From a virus, in IMG/VR virus record IMGVR_UViG_3300046830_000109, positions 1 through 47,677 of that record: a DNA stretch of 47,677 bases; one strand, written 5' to 3'. Under the pieces are notes generated by a model, which worked only from the letters and a program-made list of their open reading frames with translations, made no database searches and had not been told where the DNA came from. Positions 1 through 9,470 of this stretch are shown piece by piece (positions within the stretch are counted from its first letter, which is position 1; each line of letters begins with the position of its first letter). Position numbers and translations under genes: made by a program.

Positions 1-1675
1 GACCACCTATCGCCAACAAACCTCTTTGACTTTCGTCTATATCCGCCATGCCATTTTCTACAAATGTAGATACTCTTGAGGAAGATACTACATCTTTCAA
101 AGCCATTGGTCCATGTTCGTCAAAACTGGACACTATTGAATTTACAGGAATTATATCTTTGATGTTCCCAAACTGAGGGATGAATGTAGCACTTACAACA
201 TCACTGCCCGCATCTAACTTCTTCTCTACTAAATGCGATTCAGTAGGCGGCAATGCTCCCATAAACGGATGACTGCTAACATGATTGAGAATATGTCTAC
301 CCGTATGACCTATCAAGAAGTCTTGGCCCATATTTGTAGTACTGGCAGAAAACTGGTTGTATTCATGAGAGTCTATGGCCATGCTCATAGAGAAAACAAT
401 ACCGTGGTTTTCAAAGTCACTTTCATCAATTATAACTTGCCCTTGTCTTTGTGAAAACTGAGTACCGCTACCTTGTGGCTGGAATACATTACCATTTCCA
501 CCGTCTACTATACAGTCACCCGTAATTACTACGAACTCACCTGCATCGTGAGCCATTAACAGTCCTCTTCGACCATTGCTAGAAGCAGCGAAATCAAGAT
601 GGATAGATTCGACTACTATGTTACCAGTACTACTGTCTATAGAAATTAATCTAACTCTTTCGGGGGCTTTATTGGTAGGCTTACCCGTCTTTATATCATA
701 GCCTAAAGGATTTATCAATAGGTTGTAAGGCACCTTTGGAATAGATATGTCACTAGTAGAAGTCGCTGCATATTTTTTAATGGAGTAATTACCGTGATTT
801 GGAACTTGGGTACTAATAGTAAAGTTGACAAAAGTTAACTCGCTTTGTCCAGTTAACTCTTCTATTAAGGTCGCTGCTGCTGTAGAACCTATAGAAATTG
901 TAGATTGACTAGTACTTGCTGTCAAAGCAGGTGTAGTGACTCTCGTGGCAATAGGGTTGATAGGCTCTTCAAACCGCCACAAACCAAGAGTACTATCGCT
1001 TTTTATTGGAGCAAAATCACTTCGACCTGACGCTTTTGCACCTGCTGACAGATGTATAGTCTCAAGCGTTCCTCTGAAATCACCACCTCTACCGCCTAGG
1101 AACATCTGGCTTTGTTGAGGTACTAATTGATGCTCTTCTTCTAATGTCTGTTGAACTAACAAGTCGCCATTAACATGCATACTCAATACCTTTCTATCGA
1201 ATGTAACAGTGACATTGAGTAGTTCTCTTGTGCCGTCAGTAAAGGCACTGACATCGTTACTGTCTTCATCCGAGCCTAGATTAGAGCCTGTGATTACTGA
1301 ATTGACTGACGGGAATAGAATACCATCCCAGTAAGCCAAATCACCATTCGCTTTGTTGACAGGCTTGGCACTAGTCAAAGTGTATACTGAGTCTCTACCA
1401 GTGTTCTTGTTCTGTAATCTGATTTCAAAAGTAGCAGGTGCAGGGCTACTTGGTGCACCTACGCTCAGCCTCATTACATTGTCTTGCTCAAATATTGTAC
1501 CGCCACAGTCGGGTACGAACCATGTTTCCAAAGTAAATGAATTCATTGTAGTCGGCAACCGCTTGCGCTCAACAGTCTGCTTGCCGTGTAAGTTAGTGTT
1601 GTTAGTCGGTACGAGAACGCTGTCGCTGATACCGTTGAATCTCATACCATATCCTGCATTTACTAGTAAACTCAT
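1..1675 (-). CDS. LamG-domain tail adhesin, partial (3' end outside window)
   Basis: An open frame of 558 codons starts at ATG 1675 and continues without a stop to base 1, so the C terminus is missing. The N-terminal part reads like a concanavalin A/LamG fold: RFNGISDSVLVP near residue 12, SFTLETWF about residue 47, a glycine-rich FLGGRGGDFRGTLETIHLS stretch near residue 195 and STLGLWRFEE near 230. LamG modules are common in phage tail fibres and host-binding proteins. The gene is last in the tail block and begins 2 nt after the stop of the gene before it, so it is co-transcribed. The function (receptor binding at the tail tip) is inferred from fold and position. Confidence 0.7.
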   Translation of the reverse strand, partial: MSLLVNAGYGMRFNGISDSVLVPTNNTNLHGKQTVERKRLPTTMNSFTLETWFVPDCGGTIFEQDNVMRLSVGAPSSPAPATFEIRLQNKNTGRDSVYTLTSAKPVNKANGDLAYWDGILFPSVNSVITGSNLGSDEDSNDVSAFTDGTRELLNVTVTFDRKVLSMHVNGDLLVQQTLEEEHQLVPQQSQMFLGGRGGDFRGTLETIHLSAGAKASGRSDFAPIKSDSTLGLWRFEEPINPIATRVTTPALTASTSQSTISIGSTAAATLIEELTGQSELTFVNFTISTQVPNHGNYSIKKYAATSTSDISIPKVPYNLLINPLGYDIKTGKPTNKAPERVRLISIDSSTGNIVVESIHLDFAASSNGRRGLLMAHDAGEFVVITGDCIVDGGNGNVFQPQGSGTQFSQRQGQVIIDESDFENHGIVFSMSMAIDSHEYNQFSASTTNMGQDFLIGHTGRHILNHVSSHPFMGALPPTESHLVEKKLDAGSDVVSATFIPQFGNIKDIIPVNSIVSSFDEHGPMALKDVVSSSRVSTFVENGMADIDESQRGLLAIGG

Positions 1676-1676
1676 A

Positions 1677-3656
1677 TCATACACCTATCACATAGTCGGA
1701 AGCCATTAATTCGAGATTGAATGCGTAGTAGTTGTTCCCAGCATCATAACGCACATGAAGTTTCTCCGGTATAATCCTCATACCACCATCGTTACCTCTT
1801 GCAGGTTGGTCTGTGAGAGTGACCCACATTTGCTGACCTGCTCCTACTAAGAAGCCAAACACTGCTTCTATTTCATTTGGTATAATGGGCTCAATAAATT
1901 TGTCATACCAATTATCAGGACTTTCATCACCCGCACCACCATCGCTCATACCCAGTAGTAAATTCTGCATAGGTTTGTTAGCAGACCTGTTATTACCCTC
2001 TGAGCCCTTGAGATTGGTTTCTATCTCACCAAAAGTCAAGAAGAAATTTCTAGCAACACCTGTTACACCGGAACTCTGCACTAAACTGTCGTAAGGTATC
2101 TGTATACCACGAAGCAAATCTGTGTTCCTATTTGAGTTAGAAACTAAACCAATCAAGTCTTGTACTTTATCACCCGCCGACTTTCTTGACTCAGTAGGTG
2201 TAGTGCCCGGCGAGTGGTATTGAGATTGAGAAAATAAATCAACTAATCCTTTACTAAGACAACTAGGGTGTTCTATTTCCGTAACAGGTCTATAGACTTG
2301 CTCTACTAAGACCATTACTCCATTCCTAGTCACCTTAAACGCCGACTCTAATGTTTTGTCACCACTAGGATTAAATCCAGATATAGATAAATTGGCTACA
2401 TCACCAGTCAACTCTAATGCATCTTTAACTTGCTTTGCCATCTCTAAAGCAGGGTTATCAGCAGTATCTATGTTTTGAATTGGTACATTTATCAGCGCAT
2501 CGTAATTAGTAGCATTACCCAATGCAGACGCAACATTACTACTAAAGATGCGAGCAGTCCTCGCTAATGTGGGACTAGTGGTATAAGGAGTACCTAAATC
2601 AAAAAACAACCTAACTCCTACTCTAGGGACTATGTCAGAAGAATAAGTAGGTGCAAAAGAATGTGCAGTAATCGACATGGAAGTGTCGCTCGTAAGGTTG
2701 CTTACAGGTGGGTTTTCTAACCAATAAGAAGGAATGAACTTAATGCTCTGTTGTCTAAAGCGCTCCAATATATTAGGTGCTTGGTTTATAAAAATGGACT
2801 GACCTAACGACACAATTCCGTTATTAGTATCAGTGAGACCTAATGTGAATACTGCATCATCTCCATCATCAATACCTACATCATCTATTAGATAACTAAC
2901 AAAGCCTAACTCTTCACCAGCGTGATTGTATGCTCTCAAAGCGACATGTATCCTTTCATCAAGAGCAAGAGTTACTGATGTAGCAGAAGTAAATGTAACT
3001 GTATTGTTAGAAATAGACTGGATGGTACCTATAGTTGTAGTTCCGTTTTCCTTAACTAACTTATCACCAACATTCAATATATCTGCTGCTTGTACAGTAG
3101 TATTGTAAGCGTGTGTTAATACTATAGAGGTAACTCCAGAAGAATAAGCCGCTGATGATTTAAAATTAGAGAATGGATTTACATTGATTTGTTCAGTATT
3201 TGCGGAAGCAGTTTGGTAAAGAGAACCTGATGGTGCCAACAAAATTATAGTAGATTTTTGACCTTTCGGTATATCTTCGTTGGCGATGAATTCATGCTCT
3301 ACTAAACGAGTACCTGTTCCAAAAGAATGTTGAGGTATTCCTAAAGGGCGAAATCTATTATTTTGATTAGGCTTTGTAGGTAAAAGTGCACCGAAATTTA
3401 TCATAGTCCTCATAGGTTCTGCATCAAAAATTACGCTGTTACCAGCATCTACATTCAGCCCTTCATCATCTACGAATATACCGTTGATATCTATCTTGAT
3501 GGATGGTACATTCGTGTCTACAGCGAATCTTTGTAAGAAATTATTAGGTGTAGGAAAAGCGCTGACATTTCTATTGATGGACATGTCTATGCTTTGTGCA
3601 ACCAAATCAATCTGGTCTTTTGCATTTGCCAGCGTAAGTCTGATTGGTATAGCCAT
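1677..3656 (-). CDS. Tail/baseplate-type structural protein, paralogue of next gene
   Basis: 659 residues, ATG preceded by a clear GAGGTGA ribosome binding site. No enzyme motif is visible. Its N-terminal 80 residues (start MAIPIRLTLAN, then VPSIKIDINGIFVDDEG) and its C-terminal third (SAGDKVQDLIGL, RGIQIPYDSL, ARNFFLTF, ending in a beta-rich YYAFNLELMASDYVI) match the protein encoded at 3666-6224, so the two are diverged duplicates with different middle regions. Placement after the tail tube, chaperones and tape-measure-like gene and before a LamG adhesin suggests a baseplate or tail-tip component. The exact role is unknown. Confidence 0.55.
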   Translation of the reverse strand: MAIPIRLTLANAKDQIDLVAQSIDMSINRNVSAFPTPNNFLQRFAVDTNVPSIKIDINGIFVDDEGLNVDAGNSVIFDAEPMRTMINFGALLPTKPNQNNRFRPLGIPQHSFGTGTRLVEHEFIANEDIPKGQKSTIILLAPSGSLYQTASANTEQINVNPFSNFKSSAAYSSGVTSIVLTHAYNTTVQAADILNVGDKLVKENGTTTIGTIQSISNNTVTFTSATSVTLALDERIHVALRAYNHAGEELGFVSYLIDDVGIDDGDDAVFTLGLTDTNNGIVSLGQSIFINQAPNILERFRQQSIKFIPSYWLENPPVSNLTSDTSMSITAHSFAPTYSSDIVPRVGVRLFFDLGTPYTTSPTLARTARIFSSNVASALGNATNYDALINVPIQNIDTADNPALEMAKQVKDALELTGDVANLSISGFNPSGDKTLESAFKVTRNGVMVLVEQVYRPVTEIEHPSCLSKGLVDLFSQSQYHSPGTTPTESRKSAGDKVQDLIGLVSNSNRNTDLLRGIQIPYDSLVQSSGVTGVARNFFLTFGEIETNLKGSEGNNRSANKPMQNLLLGMSDGGAGDESPDNWYDKFIEPIIPNEIEAVFGFLVGAGQQMWVTLTDQPARGNDGGMRIIPEKLHVRYDAGNNYYAFNLELMASDYVIGV

Positions 3657-3665
3657 TTTATCACC

Positions 3666-6224
3666 TCATAGAATTATATCAGCCGCTACGAACATCAGAC
3701 TGAACTCATAAGCCTTCATTTCGGCATCCCTGTTGACATTGAAATCGCTAATCAAACCACTAATACCGTTCTTTTCATGTCCTTCGGAAATGTGAGAAAA
3801 GTCACGACTTGCATGAATAGTGTTGACGCTGGACATTTTATCTGATGTCCTTGCGTTATTAGTAGTCAAAAAGAAATTTCTTTGGGCGACTTCTGAATCA
3901 AGAGTATCCTTGCCTTTAGTCGCTAGTGAATTGTAAGGTATTTGTATACCTCTGATATAGTCACCTTTAGCGTCGTCGTTATCATAAACAGTTTGCTGGA
4001 CAAAGCCTGTCGTTACATCCAATACACTGTCAATAAAGGCAGACTTGCTATTTTGTATGTTCAAAAAGTTGTTACTGTTAGCCAATATACCAAACAAATC
4101 TTGTACTTTATCACCAGCACTCTTGACCTTTTTACCAGCCTTTCCACCAGAGAAATCTTGTATAACTGGTATTTGGCCTGCTCCTAAGTTAGTCTTAATC
4201 TTGTTTTTCTGACCAAGAGAAGTTGCGTATTTTTGTGTGATTGTGAGTCTAGCATTGTGTCCATTATACGATTCCGATAGTGCTACGGAGTAGACATTGT
4301 CCATTGTAGGAGTAGTACTCGATTTATCTATATCTTTACCTAACTCCATATAGTCAGCAGTAAGCGCTTTAGATAATAAGAATGCTATGTATTCGTCTGT
4401 CCTTGTAATGTCAGAACCGTGAGTAGTATCTCTCACAGTGCCATCTTGGAAATCAGGGTGAGTAGGGCCTACTGCGTCTTCTGACAGATTACCACGCACA
4501 TAACTATCTGCATTTTTAATTGGTAAAACAATAACAGGGGAGACATTGTTGCCTACAAAATCAGCGTTACCATAATCAACTGGTTCAATAAAGATATAAT
4601 CGTTATCAGCATGAGTCCCGCCTGTTTTGTTAAAGAAGACTCTTATTGTACCAGTACCTGCACTAAAGTTAGCAGTGACGACTTCTCCATAGTAATCTTC
4701 TCCAGAAGATGTTTTTCGGACAGGATATCCACTACTGTTCTCACTAAATGTTACCCTAAGTCTACGAGTCGAAGAAGTCTCAAACCATTTACGGGGGTCG
4801 CCTCCGTCTAAAATTATAACAGAGTCAATGTCGTTAGGTGGACTTGCTTGGTCTATTCTGATGGGAACTTTACTAGCACTGGTGTCATGAATGATTCTTT
4901 TTTGGTTTAAGAAGCCATAAGGTTCTGCGTTAGAGCCAAATAACTTATTATCGAATACAACTCTGATTTGTTCCGATTGATTTGAATAGCGACCTGTTCC
5001 TGAATATTTACCCATAATTAAATTCAAACCATATTTCCTAGCAAGGTAACCTTCTACATTTTGTCTATCATCGTCAGATAAAACAGAATTGTAAATTAAC
5101 ACCTCATAGATGTCGCCCTTGAAATAATTACTACCATCATAACCAATTATAAGAGCGCCGCTAGTGGCAGGTGTATAATCAACTCCAGATGTTTCTGTGC
5201 CTACATCACGACCATTGAAGAAAAGTTTTACTTTATCTGATGTACCGTCTGAACCTGTATCTTGCATACTATATGCAAGTATGGCTGCATCATATTTTCT
5301 TAATCTAGTCGTGCCGCTAGTAGATGTCTTGCTATCTGCGCCACCTGCATCTACCCAGCGAGCAGTAAATTCTGAATTGCTACTTGTATTCTGAACATTT
5401 AAAGATAAACCATATCCATCTGTAGCAGAATCTAAAATAGGCTTGTCACCTGTGTCAAAAGCCCTTGTTACTACAAATATAGTAAACTCATTAGAATTCA
5501 AATTAGTAGCAAATGGTATTTTTAAGAAGTCGTTAGTACCGTCAAACCTAACACAAGACTGGCCATTAGGACCGTTGCCTATAAAAGATGGTCTCTTTGC
5601 ACTAGTCGATTGACTAGCGTCTCTATCAAAACCACTAGAATCTGACCAATTGCCAGTGGTCTGGTCATAATTCTCACCCTTCAACCAAAGTTGTAGATTT
5701 CTTTTACTTGGATTGTCAAGTACTTGATTTTGCTCTACCCAGTAAGCCACAGGGAAATCGATGTATTTGGTTTGCCAATCGTCTAATACGGTGTTACCGA
5801 GCGCAGGTTGGAGTAAAGGAGTACTAGGTCTACTTATCCCGCCTCCTAATCCCAGCCCTTTACCTGATTCTTTGGCCCCTCTACCAGTTTGCTCACCGCT
5901 GATTTTCTTCTGATTGTAGATGCTCTTTTCTTTTTCAGACATACCACCGCCTTTTCCGGCGTTTGGATTTTCTGTGATGAGCGCCTGTGGTTGGTAAAAA
6001 TCAATTATTGCTTGAGACTGTACTGTTTCTTCTTGACCTGTTTCGTCAGTAAATACACCTTGTATTTCGATGGCAACAGCCGCTTGATTCAAATCTATAC
6101 CCATCTTCTTTGCATCAAAGAAAGGAATACCAAAGTTACTCACTTGTCTTTCTACTACTATGTCTACACTAGTTGCGTTAAGAGAGATTGTTTCACCGTT
6201 CTCTTGAACAAGGCGAATAGGCAT
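3666..6224 (-). CDS. Tail/baseplate-type protein with inserted LamG domain
   Basis: 852 residues from ATG 6224, chosen because GGGAGAG lies just upstream and because the paralogue starts the same way (MPIRLV versus MAIPIRL). A GTG at 6266 in the same frame is the longer alternative. The ends match the gene at 1677-3656: N-terminal VAIEIQGVFTDETG and C-terminal SAGDKVQDLFGI, RGIQIPYNSL, QRNFFLT. Between about residues 175 and 400 sits an inserted LamG-like jelly roll: LQLWLKGENYDQTTGNWSDS, CVRFDGTNDFLKIPF, FTIFVVTRAFDT, KGDIYEVLIYNSVLSDDDRQ. This looks like gain of a carbohydrate- or surface-binding module by one duplicate. Likely virion surface protein at the tail tip (inference). Confidence 0.6.
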   Translation of the reverse strand: MPIRLVQENGETISLNATSVDIVVERQVSNFGIPFFDAKKMGIDLNQAAVAIEIQGVFTDETGQEETVQSQAIIDFYQPQALITENPNAGKGGGMSEKEKSIYNQKKISGEQTGRGAKESGKGLGLGGGISRPSTPLLQPALGNTVLDDWQTKYIDFPVAYWVEQNQVLDNPSKRNLQLWLKGENYDQTTGNWSDSSGFDRDASQSTSAKRPSFIGNGPNGQSCVRFDGTNDFLKIPFATNLNSNEFTIFVVTRAFDTGDKPILDSATDGYGLSLNVQNTSSNSEFTARWVDAGGADSKTSTSGTTRLRKYDAAILAYSMQDTGSDGTSDKVKLFFNGRDVGTETSGVDYTPATSGALIIGYDGSNYFKGDIYEVLIYNSVLSDDDRQNVEGYLARKYGLNLIMGKYSGTGRYSNQSEQIRVVFDNKLFGSNAEPYGFLNQKRIIHDTSASKVPIRIDQASPPNDIDSVIILDGGDPRKWFETSSTRRLRVTFSENSSGYPVRKTSSGEDYYGEVVTANFSAGTGTIRVFFNKTGGTHADNDYIFIEPVDYGNADFVGNNVSPVIVLPIKNADSYVRGNLSEDAVGPTHPDFQDGTVRDTTHGSDITRTDEYIAFLLSKALTADYMELGKDIDKSSTTPTMDNVYSVALSESYNGHNARLTITQKYATSLGQKNKIKTNLGAGQIPVIQDFSGGKAGKKVKSAGDKVQDLFGILANSNNFLNIQNSKSAFIDSVLDVTTGFVQQTVYDNDDAKGDYIRGIQIPYNSLATKGKDTLDSEVAQRNFFLTTNNARTSDKMSSVNTIHASRDFSHISEGHEKNGISGLISDFNVNRDAEMKAYEFSLMFVAADIIL

Positions 6225-6243
6225 TCTCTCTCCCGGCTTCAAA

Positions 6244-6654
6244 TCAACCACTCCTGTTGAAACCACTCTGTGTTAATGAGCCGCCAATCTTTGACTTGAG
6301 TTCCTTAGTCACCATAGCGCTGATTTCTTTAGCCAGAGCCCGCTTGTCTGTTTTGTCAGTGACACCGCTAACATCTATCTTAAGATTGACAGTGACATTA
6401 GTTTCTTGACTAGCGCCACCAGCAGCAGTAGGAATTGCAGTGTCGCCTGTGGCTTGCTGCATAGGTTGGGTATTACTCATGTCTTTGAGAGATTTAGTTA
6501 AGTCGACTGTATTGGATTTAGTCATAGCCATCGACTTAGTGAACTTATCCATTTGTTGCTGCAAAGCCTGCATGTTCTCCTTAGCAGACTTACTATAGTT
6601 GCTAAAGTTCTTCATCGACTCCACAGTGCGTGGGTCTATACCTTCGTCTACCAT
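6244..6654 (-). CDS. Short tape-measure-like protein
   Basis: 136 residues, ATG 6654 with GGAGGAAG upstream. Residues 15-65 are a helical coiled-coil type segment (SKSAKENMQALQQQMDKFTK). The C-terminal part (NVTVNLKIDVSGVTDKTDKR, ALAKEISAMVTKELKSKIGG) resembles the tail end of phage tape measure or TMP-like proteins. It occupies the usual place of the tape measure gene, directly after the tail chaperone pair. The length is far below that of usual tape measures, which exceed 500 residues, so either the tail is very short or this is an accessory protein and the real tape measure lies elsewhere. Confidence 0.4.
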   Translation of the reverse strand: MVDEGIDPRTVESMKNFSNYSKSAKENMQALQQQMDKFTKSMAMTKSNTVDLTKSLKDMSNTQPMQQATGDTAIPTAAGGASQETNVTVNLKIDVSGVTDKTDKRALAKEISAMVTKELKSKIGGSLTQSGFNRSG

Positions 6655-6923
6655 TCGTCTTCCTCCAATCTAGCCAAGATGTCATACCCCAAATAAACTG
6701 CGTTCTCAGCAGCCTGTTCTTCACCTTGCATAGCCTGAGCCCAGTAAAGCAGTTGCTTAGCATCGTTTATGTTCAAGTCTCTCACATCCTTTAGTGTCAT
6801 ATTGTAGTGTGTCATTAGTAAATATTCCATTGCTTGTTTCTGATAGCGAAGCCGGTCACTCACAGGTCTCCCGTTGATGAAGTACTTGATTTGTCCGACT
6901 TCGCTGGCCGAAAAACTAACCAT
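6648..6923 (-). CDS. Tail assembly chaperone candidate, downstream frame
   Basis: 91 residues, frame -1 relative to the gene it overlaps by 64 nt. Mostly helical and acidic at the end (MEYLLMTHYNMTLKDVRDLN, then LEEDEW). In long-tailed phages the gene pair before the tape measure (lambda G/GT type) commonly overlaps and is joined by frameshifting; the arrangement here is the same. A weak AGG lies about 8 nt before ATG 6923, so independent initiation is also possible. No strong slippery heptamer was found; a TTTTTC run lies in the overlap near 6915. Overlaps the next gene by 7 nt. Confidence 0.45.
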   Translation of the reverse strand: MVSFSASEVGQIKYFINGRPVSDRLRYQKQAMEYLLMTHYNMTLKDVRDLNINDAKQLLYWAQAMQGEEQAAENAVYLGYDILARLEEDEW

Positions 6924-7195
6924 TCCATGACCTGACTTGGGTCTGGTAAAAGGTCGGTAAGTTTCTTACCATCTTCTGGAGATAGGCTTTCTATATCAAC
7001 TTCTATAGATTGCCCATCAGGATTTGTATAACTAAGCCAGTGACTAAATGCATGTCGCCAGTAGTCCGAAAAGTCTAGGCTACCGTGAGTCATCAGCGGG
7101 GCTACTTTCTGTATATGGTAAAAGGTCAGTCGCCGCTTACTAACTTCTATTGGTTTGCCGTCTATCGTTATCTTACTCTTGTTCTCCTGTGACAT
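6860..7195 (-). CDS. Tail assembly chaperone candidate, upstream frame
   Basis: 111 residues, ATG 7195 inside the end of the preceding gene. The sequence ITIDGKPIEVSKRRLTFYHI followed by a hydrophobic-aromatic segment (FSDYWRHAFSHWLSY) and a Ser/Asp-rich tail is typical in style of small cytosolic phage tail chaperones, which coat the tape measure protein during assembly and are absent from virions. The assignment is from order: tail tube gene upstream, overlapping partner and tape-measure-like gene downstream. No conserved catalytic motif. Confidence 0.4.
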   Translation of the reverse strand: MSQENKSKITIDGKPIEVSKRRLTFYHIQKVAPLMTHGSLDFSDYWRHAFSHWLSYTNPDGQSIEVDIESLSPEDGKKLTDLLPDPSQVMEWLVFRPAKSDKSSTSSTGDL

Positions 7196-7406
7196 ACTTA
7201 CTCACTTCCTCATCGGATAGTGCCTCTTCCGAGGGGCTATCCTCCAGTTTCAGGTGAGCGAATGGGTTATCACTGGCTCGCCCTGCTTCTGGGTCGAAGA
7301 GGTATTCTCCACCCTCTTCCTCTTCTTCTTGTAGATTCTCATTTATTTGCTTGTGAAAAACTGCTTCCAATACTGCATTCATAGACCGTCTAATTCTCAT
7401 CGGCAT
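7173..7406 (-). CDS. Small acidic protein in tail gene cluster
   Basis: 77 residues, ATG 7406 preceded by GAGGAGATA. A basic N terminus (MPMRIRRSMNAVLEAVFHKQ) is followed by an acidic run (EEEEEGG) and a second acidic part ending DEEVSKYVTGEQE. No family recognised. Position between the tube gene and the chaperone pair, and overlap of 23 nt with the following gene, suggest a role in tail assembly, possibly another chaperone. Confidence 0.45.
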   Translation of the reverse strand: MPMRIRRSMNAVLEAVFHKQINENLQEEEEEGGEYLFDPEAGRASDNPFAHLKLEDSPSEEALSDEEVSKYVTGEQE

Positions 7407-7415
7407 ATTATCTCC

Positions 7416-9470
7416 TCAGCAGTGGTAAATTGTATCTTCACTAATCACTTTGACATTCTGTGGCTTGATTTTCATTGTTGTGAACAGCAGCCCCTTGTCG
7501 TCAGGTACAGGTATTGCTAACTCAGTTATGAAGTAATCGTCTGCAATGATTCTCAAACTTGGAGTTGTACCCGACCCTGTAGTGACAGGTTTGGTGAAAT
7601 GCAGCATGATAGTACCCCCGGTTGCGCCAGCAGTGCCACCACGCTGAATGTGAGTTCTTAATTCGTGATAGAGAGAAGCATTTTCCAAAGCAATAGTGAC
7701 TTCCATGTCAAAGTTTTCTTTACCTTCTCTAATAATAGATGCGTTGCGAGTACCGCCATAGGGCACCTGCTTGATACTAAGATTATCTGAGTTTACAGTC
7801 TCAGGTATAGGGTTGCTTTGGATAGTGTGGAAAACTTCTACACCTGTCTTACCCTTCAACTCAAACGCACTAACGAATCCTAAGTTTTGGTCAAAGGCGC
7901 TGATTGTCCCGTTGTAAAACATAAATGGCTTCTCAGAACCCTTTGCTATACCTGATGCCTTTTTCTCAGCCAGCCCTGTGGCAACATTCTGGAACATTCG
8001 GTTAGCCGTGTATCTATCACCTTTGTTAGCGCTCTCTAGTCTACCTGTATCTGTATAGCAAGAAAGAGCGTCGAATACAGCACGATACTTTAGTTCAGCA
8101 TCTACTGTACTAGTCAATTCATACTCAACTATTTTACAGCCTTTGAAAACTCTAGTCAATTGTTTTGTGTCACCAGCCGAGCCGGGCGCTATTGTAGTCT
8201 CACCAGCACTGTTGAAAGAACCTAAGTCTCTAGTTCTCACACTGTGTTCTATAGAAAAACTAGGCACAGTTTCTCCAGAAAACAAAAGCCTTCTGACAGG
8301 GTGGAGTATTTTTCTATTAGTATCTACATGAGGGCTACGGAACGGTTCTGGAGACAGAGTTCCGTCATCCTCGCCGTCATAGTATTTTCTTAACTCAATG
8401 TCGTCAGCCGTTGTATGTTCAAATTGCCAAGGGTCGTCAACATAAAGTCTGTAATTTCCACCAGTCAAGGCTTCTATTGCAGAAATCCTCCTACATTCGC
8501 TGCTTTCCGCCCATTCAAAATGATGAGCATCAGAAGAAAGACCTGCGCCGTTTGGCCAGTAAATATTACTACCGGCTCCTAAATCAGGCGCTTTGTAGGT
8601 AGTAGTCGGAACACGAGTGCCGTCTTTGATAAGTAAGTAATTACCTACTGCTGCGGTAGCACCTTTTATTGTAAGTGTACTGACATCTACATGCCCTTGG
8701 CCGGGATGAATATTCGTGACAGGATTTACTGCTGAACCTGCACTAGCAGTTCCGCAATTGTTTTGGTCAACAACTTCTCTACCAAGGCTGTAGTAAAGCC
8801 ACTTTGGACTATGTAGTGGCATTTCTATAGAGCCGCCCATGTGATGGACTTTTCCTGTCTGTTGAACCGCTACTTGCCTACCTAAACCAACTACATGATA
8901 ACTGTGCAAATCAACCTTAGTGTCGGGTAATGTCATGAAAGAAGCGAGCCCTAGAAAGCCGTCTATCAAACTAGCCTCCTTTGTATCAGAAGCATTCGCA
9001 TGTAATACTGTTTCGTTATTCCCAGCGACGGTTGGTAAACCAGTCGAATGGATGAGAATGCTGTCACCTGTGCCACTGCTAACAGATGCTTGGAACGGTG
9101 TCAAGGCAGGTACAATCTTAATCTTAGTCACTGAATCAAATGTGTGGTCTATGATTGTGTACAAACGACTCTTCATGTCAGTATAATAGTAAGAAGAAAA
9201 GTTGTTTTGGCCAGACGCTGTCGAATGAAATGACATCTTTTGACCAATCAACATACCTACAGGAACCTTGAGTGCAGCCTTAGCGCTCTCGAATATACTA
9301 GCGTTGCCAGACGCTGTTCCTGCAAATACTATCTCTGTATGTGTGGGATTATTAATATCAGTAGTGGCTGTCCAAGTACAGGGCTCGTTGTGCTCAATCA
9401 TCAGGCTTGTTTCATGCCCCATGACAACTTCTGAGACATCTCCCTTATAGTGAGCACCAAAGCCACTCAT
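7416..9470 (-). CDS. Putative major tail (tube) protein, long form
   Basis: 684 residues, ATG 9470 with GGAGATG upstream and an ATGA overlap with the preceding gene. Around residues 395-480 the pattern VPSFSIEHSVRTRDL, then RVFKGCKIVEYELTSTVDAE and LKYRAVFDAL, resembles the core of phage tail tube proteins (a strand pair, then a Gly-Cys turn leading into beta strands). A second similar beta region, with VPYGGTRNASIIREG and FDMEVTIALEN, follows near 590-640. Tube proteins are usually 150-350 residues, so this may be a duplicated or domain-enlarged tube. Position after the tail terminator and before the chaperones supports the call. Confidence 0.5.
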   Translation of the reverse strand: MSGFGAHYKGDVSEVVMGHETSLMIEHNEPCTWTATTDINNPTHTEIVFAGTASGNASIFESAKAALKVPVGMLIGQKMSFHSTASGQNNFSSYYYTDMKSRLYTIIDHTFDSVTKIKIVPALTPFQASVSSGTGDSILIHSTGLPTVAGNNETVLHANASDTKEASLIDGFLGLASFMTLPDTKVDLHSYHVVGLGRQVAVQQTGKVHHMGGSIEMPLHSPKWLYYSLGREVVDQNNCGTASAGSAVNPVTNIHPGQGHVDVSTLTIKGATAAVGNYLLIKDGTRVPTTTYKAPDLGAGSNIYWPNGAGLSSDAHHFEWAESSECRRISAIEALTGGNYRLYVDDPWQFEHTTADDIELRKYYDGEDDGTLSPEPFRSPHVDTNRKILHPVRRLLFSGETVPSFSIEHSVRTRDLGSFNSAGETTIAPGSAGDTKQLTRVFKGCKIVEYELTSTVDAELKYRAVFDALSCYTDTGRLESANKGDRYTANRMFQNVATGLAEKKASGIAKGSEKPFMFYNGTISAFDQNLGFVSAFELKGKTGVEVFHTIQSNPIPETVNSDNLSIKQVPYGGTRNASIIREGKENFDMEVTIALENASLYHELRTHIQRGGTAGATGGTIMLHFTKPVTTGSGTTPSLRIIADDYFITELAIPVPDDKGLLFTTMKIKPQNVKVISEDTIYHC

